Shown here in pieces: positions 8,780-15,534 of a stretch of 64,000 bases of DNA. Location of the stretch: assembly GCF_004307995.1 (NCBI RefSeq), contig NZ_SIRE01000003.1, forward strand, positions 124,001 through 188,000, in the 5' to 3' direction. How positions within the stretch are numbered: the first letter of the stretch is position 1; each line of letters begins with the position of its first letter. This stretch comes from Paenibacillus thalictri. Lineage in GTDB: Bacteria > Bacillota > Bacilli > Paenibacillales > NBRC-103111. Made by a program: the position numbers and the translations under genes. Under the pieces are notes generated by a model. The model was given only the letters and a program-made list of their open reading frames with translations, was not told the origin of the DNA and made no database searches.

Positions 8780-9111
8780 AACGTGTCCTCCGATAAAGCT
8801 CAATGTTTTTGAAGCTATGATAAGCGAGCCATATTTGCCTAGCATTATATCAGGCAAATGTGTCAGCAGCGTGTCGGCGGCAGCCCAGGAATCCTGTATA
8901 TCCGTAGGGACCTCGTTTTTCGTTTGTGCAAGAGCCGCCGCAGGCATTAAAGCGGAAAGCAAGACCACCCATAACGCCAAACCCTTTGCGGATCGGAATA
9001 AATGATGTGTCATTCATCTGTATAAAATGGCTATGAATAAATCCTTCCGTTCATTCAATAAGCCCCCCCATGGTAAAATTAGGGCATTATGTGTGGAAAG
9101 GGTGTTTTGAT
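8780..9111. other. Divergent intergenic region with inverted repeat
   Basis: This holds control sequences for the minus-strand two-component operon and the plus-strand exporter. The inverted repeat ATTTGCCT (8833-8840) / AGGCAAAT (8852-8859) encloses a TATAAT on the minus strand, suggesting an operator over the regulator promoter. On the minus strand 9013-8780 is open in frame with the regulator and encodes a signal-peptide-like sequence. Confidence 0.5.
8833..8859 (-). promoter_or_regulatory. Inverted repeat over a -10-like box upstream of the response regulator
   Basis: Arms ATTTGCCT and AGGCAAAT, 11-bp spacer, containing TATAAT on the minus strand about 65 bp before the regulator ATG. It could be an operator for autoregulation. 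Confidence 0.45.
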
Positions 9112-9168
9112 ATGAAAACAAAAGCACAAGCCCAAATCAATTATTTTTGGAGGGCGGCTATGATCTAA
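9112..9168 (+). CDS. 18-residue leader peptide upstream of ABC exporter
   Basis: A tiny ORF, MKTKAQAQINYFWRAAMI, starts at an ATG preceded by GAAAGGGTG and ends TAA at 9168, 27 bp before the exporter start. Its 3' part contains TTGGAGGG (9147-9154), which pairs with CCCTCCAA just after its stop codon; that same segment can instead pair with the exporter's ribosome binding site. This is the layout of ribosome-controlled leader peptides before antibiotic-efflux genes (established example: bmrB before bmrCD in Bacillus subtilis). Whether it is translated is inferred from the sequence alone. Confidence 0.6.
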   Translation: MKTKAQAQINYFWRAAMI

Positions 9169-9189
9169 CCCTCCAATTAAGATGGAGGT
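9147..9189 (+). promoter_or_regulatory. Mutually exclusive hairpins controlling exporter translation
   Basis: TTGGAGGG (9147-9154) pairs perfectly with CCCTCCAA (9169-9176). The alternative is CCTCCA (9170-9175) with TGGAGG (9183-9188), which masks the Shine-Dalgarno of the exporter. A ribosome sitting on the leader's end would decide which forms. Confidence 0.6.
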
Positions 9190-9195
9190 GATGTC

Positions 9196-10926
9196 TTGAA
9201 TTCGCGGACAAAAAAATTTTTATCGTATTATAAGCCCTATTTAGGTTTGTTGATTGCGGACATGGCATGCGCGGTTGCGGTATCGGCGATTACGCTGGCG
9301 CTCCCGTTGTGCGTGCGGTACATCACGGTGGATGTATTGGAAAAAAATCTGCCTGACGCACTGGGTCAAATTTATATGATGGGCGCAATTATGCTTGTAT
9401 TGGTCATACTTCATACGGTTTGCAACATGTTTATTTCTTATCAGGGGCACATGATGGGGGCTATGATGGAAAGCGATATGCGCAGCGAACTGTTTGACCA
9501 TTACCAGAAGCAGTCGTTTCGGTTTTACGACGAGCAAAAAACAGGGCAGTTGATGACCCGGACGACAAACGACATTTTGTCCTTGACCGAGCTGTATCAT
9601 CACGGTCCCGAAGATCTGATGATCGCAGCTATGAAATTTATCGGCGCTTTCATCATTTTAGTGAATATCGATTTGAAACTTACGCTGATCGTTTTTCTTT
9701 TTTTGCCGGTTATCGCCGTTTATGCGGTTTATTTTAACAAGAAAATGAATGCGGCGTTAAGAAAAAGCAAAGACCGGATCGGCGATATTAACGCCCAGGT
9801 CGAAGATACGTTATCCGGCATCAGGGTGGTGCAGTCGTTTACAAACGAGCATATCGAACGCAGCAAGTTCGCTTATGAAAACAGCCGTTTTGTTGAAAGC
9901 AGGCGCGAAGGGTACAAAAGCGAAACTTATTTCCATGAAGGGCTGATCGCGTTTACGCAGCTCATCACCGTTGCTGTGGTCGTATTTGGCGGAGCCGCCA
10001 TGCTGCACGTGGAATTGGCTTTAGCCGACCTGCTGACGTTTGTTTTATGTATCGGCATCCTAATCGAGCCGATTCAGCGTCTTGTGAACTTCGCCAGGCT
10101 GTATCAAGAAGGACTCACTGGGTTCGAGCGGTTTATGGAAATGCTGGAGATCGAACCGGACATTCAGGACGCGGCGGATGCTGCCGAGCTTGCTTGGGTG
10201 GAAGGAAACGTGGCGTTTCGTAACGTAAGCTTCAAGTACCAGAAAAACTACGTCTTGAAAAATTTGTCTCTCCATATCGGAGCCGGCGAATATGTGGCGC
10301 TGGTAGGCAGCTCCGGCGTCGGCAAAACGACGCTGTGCTCGCTGATTCCGCGGTTCTATGATGTGAGCGAAGGGGAAATTTTGCTGGACGGCGTGAATAT
10401 CCGCGATATCCGCTTGCGCTCGCTGCGAAGCAGTATCGGTATCGTACAGCAGGATATTTATTTGTTTGCCGGAACCGTCTTGGACAATATCCGTTACGGC
10501 AGACCGGATGCCAGCAGGGACGAAATCGTCGAAGCGGCCCGTAAGGCCAGCGCGCACGATTTTATTATGCAGCTGCCGGATGGCTACGACACGGATATCG
10601 GCCAACGCGGCGTGAAATTGTCCGGGGGGCAGAAGCAGCGGCTGAGCATTGCGCGTGTTTTCTTGAAAGACCCGCCGATCCTTATTTTTGACGAAGCGAC
10701 CAGCGCCCTTGACAATGAAAGCGAGAGAGCGATTCAAGAGGCGATGGAGAAGTTGTCCGACAACCGTACGACATTGGTGATCGCTCACCGTTTGTCGACC
10801 GTGCGTAACGCCGGGCGTATCGTTGTGCTGACGGAAAACGGGATTGGCGAGCAGGGCACGCACAAGGAACTGCTAGCGAAAGGCGGCGCTTATGCGCAGC
10901 TTTATAACATGCAGCTGACCATATGA
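9196..10926 (+). CDS. ABC exporter half-transporter (MsbA/multidrug type)
   Basis: The 576-residue protein fuses a six-helix exporter membrane domain (about 15-310) to a nucleotide-binding domain with Walker A GSSGVGKTT (about 371-379), Q-loop VQQDIYLF, signature LSGGQKQR, Walker B ILIFDEATSALD and switch His in IAHRLST. Such half-transporters dimerise and export lipids, peptides or drugs using ATP. Start is TTG at 9196, fixed by GGAGGTG; no in-frame ATG is better placed. A homodimer is likely because no second half-transporter is adjacent. The leader ORF and competing hairpins upstream suggest drug-inducible expression (inference). Confidence 0.93.
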   Translation: MNSRTKKFLSYYKPYLGLLIADMACAVAVSAITLALPLCVRYITVDVLEKNLPDALGQIYMMGAIMLVLVILHTVCNMFISYQGHMMGAMMESDMRSELFDHYQKQSFRFYDEQKTGQLMTRTTNDILSLTELYHHGPEDLMIAAMKFIGAFIILVNIDLKLTLIVFLFLPVIAVYAVYFNKKMNAALRKSKDRIGDINAQVEDTLSGIRVVQSFTNEHIERSKFAYENSRFVESRREGYKSETYFHEGLIAFTQLITVAVVVFGGAAMLHVELALADLLTFVLCIGILIEPIQRLVNFARLYQEGLTGFERFMEMLEIEPDIQDAADAAELAWVEGNVAFRNVSFKYQKNYVLKNLSLHIGAGEYVALVGSSGVGKTTLCSLIPRFYDVSEGEILLDGVNIRDIRLRSLRSSIGIVQQDIYLFAGTVLDNIRYGRPDASRDEIVEAARKASAHDFIMQLPDGYDTDIGQRGVKLSGGQKQRLSIARVFLKDPPILIFDEATSALDNESERAIQEAMEKLSDNRTTLVIAHRLSTVRNAGRIVVLTENGIGEQGTHKELLAKGGAYAQLYNMQLTI

Positions 10927-10956
10927 TCTATACGGAGCGGGGCTCATTTTGCACCG

Positions 10957-10992
10957 CAAGCAAAACACGCCGATTTTGGCGTGTTTTTGCTT
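10957..10992 (+). terminator. Intrinsic terminator after ABC exporter
   Basis: Stem GCAAAACACGCC (10960-10971) / GGCGTGTTTTTGC (10978-10990) with T-tract. Confidence 0.85.
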
Positions 10993-11044
10993 TTGCGCCG
11001 ATCAGCCCTGCAAGTCAGAAGCTGCAAAATTTGTTTTTAATTTA

Positions 11045-11071
11045 TGTCACATCCGGGTTCCCTTCTCCGTC
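11045..11071 (+). promoter_or_regulatory. ECF41-type sigma promoter
   Basis: TGTCACA at 11045-11051 and CGTC at 11068-11071 with a 16-bp spacer match the promoter recognised by ECF41 sigma factors. It lies 36 bp before the oxidoreductase start, in the operon that encodes an ECF41 sigma factor, so autoregulation is expected. Confidence 0.82.
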
Positions 11072-11106
11072 ATACGTGTACAAAACACGAAAGGGATGAT
11101 CCTGTG

Positions 11107-12411
11107 ATGGAGAAATGGGATGTAGCGGTTGTCGGCGGAGGGATGGCGGGATTAACGGCCGCCGTTTATGCGGCTAAAGCGGGCAAACGAACGGTGGTGC
11201 TGGAGAAGCAGGAACGATTGGGTGGTCGCGCGATGACTAACCGCAAGCAAGGGGCTTATTTTAACTTGGGCGGCCACGCTTTGTTTGATGGGGATGCGCT
11301 TGCCACTTTTCGCGAGTTGGGGGTGCGCCTGCAAGGGAACCGGCCTTCGATCGACGCTTATGGGATTTGGAAAGATAAGTTGAATGTGCTGCCGACGGGA
11401 ATCGGTTCATTGCTCGCCACGCCGCTATTGACTTGGAGAGGGAAGATGGAGTTTGCGTTATGGCTGGCCAAATTCGGCAGATTGGATACGCAGGCATACG
11501 ACAGGATCAGCCTTCGCGAATGGCTGGAAGCCGGCGTGCAGGATCCGATGGTGCGGAACATCATGTATTCGCTGCTGCGCACAGCCAGCTATGTGGCGGC
11601 GCCCGATCTGCAGGCCGCTGGTCCGGTGCTAAGACATCTGAAGAACGCTATGCGCGGCGTGTTGTATTTGGATCGCGGCTGGGGCGCCATGATCGACGAA
11701 TTAAGACGGCTGGCAGCCGCTCACGGAGTACGGATCATGACGGGCAGCCAAGCGGTTTCGGTCGAGCACATCGGCGGGGTTGCAAGCCATATTGTTTGCG
11801 ATGACGGTGCGATGATCCAAGCGGATCATATCATCCTCGCCTGTCCGCCCGATGCCGCTTACAAGCTGGTGCCTCACGCGGATGCAACACGTCTTCGCGT
11901 ATGGAAGGAACAAGCGATTGAAGTTACTGCCGCCTGTTTGGACGTCGCTTTGCGCCGTCTCCCGCAGCCGGAGCATCAGCTCGTGTATGGCATCGATCAG
12001 ACGATTTTTCTCAGCAATCATTCTCGTGCCGCTTATCTCAGCGATGACGGCGCGCAAGTCGTTTCGTTAATTAAGTACCATGGAACGGATAAAAATCCGC
12101 AAAAGGATTTACACGATTTGGAGCACGCTTTAGACTTAAGTCAGCCGGGCTGGCGGAATGAAGTTGTGGAGAAGCAATATCTGCCTAACATCGCGGTTTG
12201 CTGCGATTTTCCCCATATCCGCAGGCAAGCGGCGCCGGGACCGGACGTACCGGAAATAGCCGGGTTGTATGTGGCCGGGGAATGGGCTTCCCACGGCGAA
12301 CTGTTGGCGGACGCCGCCACGGCAAGCGCCAAAAGAGCCGTGAGCCATATTTTGCTGCAAGAGAGCATAGAGAGGACAGACGCCGATGATGGATATAGAA
12401 ACGTTATATAA
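11107..12411 (+). CDS. FAD-dependent phytoene-desaturase-like oxidoreductase
   Basis: The product has an N-terminal Rossmann dinucleotide motif VVGGGMAGLTAAVYAAKAGK ending in an acidic residue (LEK), then GGRAMT, and a C-terminal FAD contact (GLYVAGEWASHGELLADAA), as in the amine oxidase/phytoene desaturase superfamily; 434 residues is normal. I start it at 11107 (MEKWDVAV): an in-frame ATG at 11044 would place the ECF41 promoter inside the coding region. The stop overlaps the next gene's start by 26 bp, so the sigma factor is coupled to it. ECF41 sigma genes are typically linked to an oxidoreductase, decarboxylase or epimerase gene; this is the oxidoreductase here. Substrate unknown. Confidence 0.88.
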   Translation: MEKWDVAVVGGGMAGLTAAVYAAKAGKRTVVLEKQERLGGRAMTNRKQGAYFNLGGHALFDGDALATFRELGVRLQGNRPSIDAYGIWKDKLNVLPTGIGSLLATPLLTWRGKMEFALWLAKFGRLDTQAYDRISLREWLEAGVQDPMVRNIMYSLLRTASYVAAPDLQAAGPVLRHLKNAMRGVLYLDRGWGAMIDELRRLAAAHGVRIMTGSQAVSVEHIGGVASHIVCDDGAMIQADHIILACPPDAAYKLVPHADATRLRVWKEQAIEVTAACLDVALRRLPQPEHQLVYGIDQTIFLSNHSRAAYLSDDGAQVVSLIKYHGTDKNPQKDLHDLEHALDLSQPGWRNEVVEKQYLPNIAVCCDFPHIRRQAAPGPDVPEIAGLYVAGEWASHGELLADAATASAKRAVSHILLQESIERTDADDGYRNVI

Positions 12412-13252
12412 AACGTATCGCACGCCGCTGTTTTCACTGGCCTACCGGATGCTGGGAAGCGTTATGGACGCAGAGGATATCGTGCAGGAAACGTTTCTCG
12501 CTTACGGGGGGCTGCAAGACCCTGCCGCCATTCAAAATGAGCGGGCGTATTTATACAAAATCGTGACGAACCGCTGCCTGGATCTGCTGCGTTCGTCGGC
12601 CAAAAAACGGGAGCTGTACGTCGGACCTTGGCTTCCGGAGCCGTTAATCGGTAATGCTCACACCGAAGATGATCCATCCGGCGCCTACTTGCAGCGCGAA
12701 TCGATTACAACGGCGTATTTGCTGCTTCTGCAGCAGCTGAACGCGGTGGAGCGGGCGATTTTCCTGCTTCGTGAAGTTTTCCATTATTCGTATGAGGAAA
12801 TTGCCGAGATGACCGGCAAATCCGCCGCAAACTGCCGTCAAATTCATCACCGCGCCAAAAAAAGCATCCATTTCGATCCCGACCAGCGGCCGTCGATTAC
12901 GGTTGCGGAGAAGCAAATCAAACAATTTGCAAGTTCATTGCTTGAGGGTAATACGAAAAAGCTGCTTGAGCTGCTGAGTGAAAATGTAGTGTTTTATTCG
13001 GACGGCGGAGGCAAGGTGAGAGCCGCGCGAGTTCCGGTTGCCGGAAGCAACCAGGTCGGCGTATTTTTGCAAAATCTGCTCAAAATGTATGCGGGCGCAT
13101 TCAGCTATTTTTTCATTACCGTCAATGGACTGCCGGGCATACGTATCGTGATGGATGATAACATGCAATATGTATTTTCGTTCGCATTTCGAAATGACCG
13201 GATTGAGGCGATATATAGCGTAGCGAATCCGGATAAACTCCGGCATGTGTAG
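12386..13252 (+). CDS. ECF41-family RNA polymerase sigma factor with SnoaL-like C-terminal domain
   Basis: The 288-residue product has sigma region 2 (AYRMLGSVMDAEDIVQETFL) and region 4 (helices around YSYEEIAEMTGKSAANCRQIHHRAKK), joined by the group signature WLPEP, then a SnoaL-like C-terminal domain with DGGGK and a terminal NPDKL. These three motifs identify ECF41, whose C-terminal extension replaces an anti-sigma factor and tunes activity in cis. Its own operon carries the cognate promoter (11045-11071). Start is the first of two ATG codons after AGAGGAC. The signal that activates it is not evident. Confidence 0.93.
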   Translation: MMDIETLYKTYRTPLFSLAYRMLGSVMDAEDIVQETFLAYGGLQDPAAIQNERAYLYKIVTNRCLDLLRSSAKKRELYVGPWLPEPLIGNAHTEDDPSGAYLQRESITTAYLLLLQQLNAVERAIFLLREVFHYSYEEIAEMTGKSAANCRQIHHRAKKSIHFDPDQRPSITVAEKQIKQFASSLLEGNTKKLLELLSENVVFYSDGGGKVRAARVPVAGSNQVGVFLQNLLKMYAGAFSYFFITVNGLPGIRIVMDDNMQYVFSFAFRNDRIEAIYSVANPDKLRHV

Positions 13253-13323
13253 CCGCCCAAGGTTATGGTATAATTCCCATTAAATCCGAGGCATGAAATG
13301 AGCTGCGAGGAGCTGTGCGATAA

Positions 13324-14217
13324 ATGCTTGATGATATCCGTTTCCATTTGGCCGGGGATGTGACCGTAAAAGCCGGGTATCAATTGCCTGAACGTGTAAT
13401 TACCGACTATGAGCTGGTGTATTTTCCGGCCGGCACCCAAACTGTGTATACGGCCGCGGGCCAACGGGAAGTGCTCAGCCGTCCATGCGTCATTATGACA
13501 AGACCCGGCGAACCGCATTCGTACCAGTTCGATCCGAAGAAGCCGACCCGCCATATTTATATCCATTTTGACTGCGTGAAAGAAACGATTCAAGAGCGGT
13601 TCACGCTGCTGAACAGTACCGCCGTAACATCGGTTGCACTGCAGGATTATTCCCTTGTTCCCATATTAGCGAAGCAGCTGCTTTTTTACTTCCATCGCCG
13701 TCCGGAGAAATGGAAACGCCTTACGGAGTCGCTTTTTTTGGCCATTTTGGAAGAGCTGGAGAATCTTATTTTCCCCGATGCCCATTTAGCCGCTGACATC
13801 CCGATGCCGCTGCAGATTCATGATGCGCTGCAATATATAGACGACCACGTGACGGAAAAAATCGACATTTTGCTGCTCGCCAGGACCGTCGGATGGTCCC
13901 ATGAGCATTTTACGAGGACGTTTCAACATCACACCGGTTATTCCCCCAAGAAGTGGATAACGAAACGCAAGCTTGATTGGGCGGCGCAGCAGCTGCTCCA
14001 AAGCACGGACAGCATCAAGGAAATCGCTATGAACGCTGGCTTCGCCGACGAATATTATTTTCATCGGCTGTTTAACCAACGCATGGGCATGACCGCAACC
14101 GAATACCGGCGCAGTTACGGGGACCGGAAGATGCTGGAGCTTGCTCCTCCGGAAGCGCACGGCCGATTTTATCCGCTGAATCATTTCTTCACTTTGGAAC
14201 AACGCCAGAAGAAATAG
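13324..14217 (+). CDS. AraC-family transcriptional regulator with cupin-like N domain
   Basis: The 297-residue protein has an AraC-type beta-barrel sensor (about 10-110, with PGEPHSYQF) and a C-terminal double HTH (about 180-285: ILLLARTVGWSHEHFTRTFQHHTGYSPKKWITKRKL, then IKEIAMNAGFADEYYFHRLFNQRMG). Members bind a small ligand, often a sugar, and activate adjacent genes. The next gene, a PhyH-type dioxygenase on the same strand 111 bp downstream, is the likely target. GAGGAG lies 11 bp before the ATG. Confidence 0.9.
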   Translation: MLDDIRFHLAGDVTVKAGYQLPERVITDYELVYFPAGTQTVYTAAGQREVLSRPCVIMTRPGEPHSYQFDPKKPTRHIYIHFDCVKETIQERFTLLNSTAVTSVALQDYSLVPILAKQLLFYFHRRPEKWKRLTESLFLAILEELENLIFPDAHLAADIPMPLQIHDALQYIDDHVTEKIDILLLARTVGWSHEHFTRTFQHHTGYSPKKWITKRKLDWAAQQLLQSTDSIKEIAMNAGFADEYYFHRLFNQRMGMTATEYRRSYGDRKMLELAPPEAHGRFYPLNHFFTLEQRQKK

Positions 14218-14328
14218 CATATCAAATTTGTCCATCATTCCATCGGTTGCATCCATTGTACAGCGGCGGTTTCTCAAGCAAAATGAGGGTAAGTTAAAAC
14301 GATATTTGCTAAGAGGAGCTGTATACGT

Positions 14329-15306
14329 ATGACAAACCCGACAGTGGCTCGAGAACGTTATCTGGTATCCGTAGATGAGTATATCCGTTACCACCGGGAC
14401 GGATTTCTTATTGTGAAAGGGATGCTGCCCGACGAAGATACGAAACGTCTTCAGGAATGGATGCAGCATATATACACCGGAGAAAATACTCAGCTGGATC
14501 ATTTGACCCATTCCCCGAAGTGGACGACGGAAGCCGAGAAGCAGGCAAACCGTCTTCCATCGGCACGGCTGCACATGCCGCACCGGGAAGACGAAACCGC
14601 AGAATGGGGACTGCTGCATCCGCGTATTCTGGATGTGCTGGAAGCATTGATCGGACCGGATGTGCTGGCGCTGCAATCGATGTTGTTTTTTAATCCTCCG
14701 CAAAAAGGCGGGCAAGGCTGGCATCAAGATTCGTTCTACATTCAGACTCAGCCCGATTCCTTGATCGGGGCATGGATCGCGCTGGACCGCGCTGACACCG
14801 AAAATGGCTGCTTATGGGTCGCCCCCGGCTCGCACAACGAGCCGATCTACCCGCCGATTCAGATGTCCAATGCGTATATGCACGCGAATGAAAAGCAAAT
14901 CAAAGGATTATTTCCCGCAAGCGCCGCCAGTGTGATGGACGATTCAGTGAACAAACTGTCCGAGGTCGCCGCTAAATATGGTGAAGCTGTTCCGGTTGTT
15001 CTGGAGCCTGGAGACGTACTTTTCTTCCATTCCCACCTCCTTCACCGTTCCTACAGGAATGAAACCAAAGAACGGTTCAGAAGGGCGTACGTGTGCCATT
15101 ATTGTAACGCCCGTTCTTGGGTGCCGTGGAGCGGCGGGAATAAGCGGCACGTTCTGGCGCGGGGACGGACGCATCTGCCCCATGCTTTGCCGCAGTTTGG
15201 CACACCCGTAGAGCTTGCTTCCGAGTCGGATCAGCAAGGGGAAGGGGATAACGGCTCGATGATGGTAGCCATGCCGGACGATCTGATGGGGAAAATGCAG
15301 ATGTAA
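14329..15306 (+). CDS. Phytanoyl-CoA dioxygenase (PhyH) family Fe(II)/2-oxoglutarate oxygenase
   Basis: The 325-residue protein carries the 2-His-1-carboxylate facial triad: proximal H-x-D in GWHQDSFY (about 130) and the distal His in FFHSHLLHRSYRN (about 235), with LEPGDVLFFHS and an Arg downstream for 2-oxoglutarate. The family hydroxylates diverse small molecules in the cytoplasm; bacterial members near AraC regulators are often of unknown substrate. AGAGGAG precedes the ATG. A terminator follows at about 15336. It probably forms a unit with the AraC gene upstream. Confidence 0.88.
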   Translation: MTNPTVARERYLVSVDEYIRYHRDGFLIVKGMLPDEDTKRLQEWMQHIYTGENTQLDHLTHSPKWTTEAEKQANRLPSARLHMPHREDETAEWGLLHPRILDVLEALIGPDVLALQSMLFFNPPQKGGQGWHQDSFYIQTQPDSLIGAWIALDRADTENGCLWVAPGSHNEPIYPPIQMSNAYMHANEKQIKGLFPASAASVMDDSVNKLSEVAAKYGEAVPVVLEPGDVLFFHSHLLHRSYRNETKERFRRAYVCHYCNARSWVPWSGGNKRHVLARGRTHLPHALPQFGTPVELASESDQQGEGDNGSMMVAMPDDLMGKMQM

Positions 15307-15335
15307 TGGATGGCGGACAAATTCAAGTAAGTGTT

Positions 15336-15374
15336 AAGAGAGGCCGGCAAAGTCATTTTGCCAGCCTCTTTTTT
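15336..15374 (+). terminator. Intrinsic terminator after PhyH gene
   Basis: Stem AAGAGAGGCCGGCAAA / TTTTGCCAGCCTCTT (one bulge) followed by TTTT. Confidence 0.8.
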
Positions 15375-15534
15375 CGTCTGACGCTTTTATTTTTGCAATT
15401 GCCTATATGGCTGTTCGGTACTATGATAACACTGGGGGACAGGCTTCCGCCCGTCCGCAGCTTAAGAGGAACCGTTTCGGTTTTTACAGCCGCTTTTCGA
15501 GCGGATTGATTTTATACGGGAAAGTAGGACGGGC

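Noticed and set aside
8090..9013. Response regulator fused to a signal peptide
   Set aside because: A secreted REC domain is implausible and a strong ribosome binding site precedes the internal ATG at 8779.
11044..11106. Upstream start for the FAD oxidoreductase
   Set aside because: It would overlap the ECF41 promoter and lacks a ribosome binding site.
13324..15306. Natural-product gene cluster around the PhyH oxygenase
   Set aside because: No NRPS, PKS, terpene or RiPP core genes are nearby.
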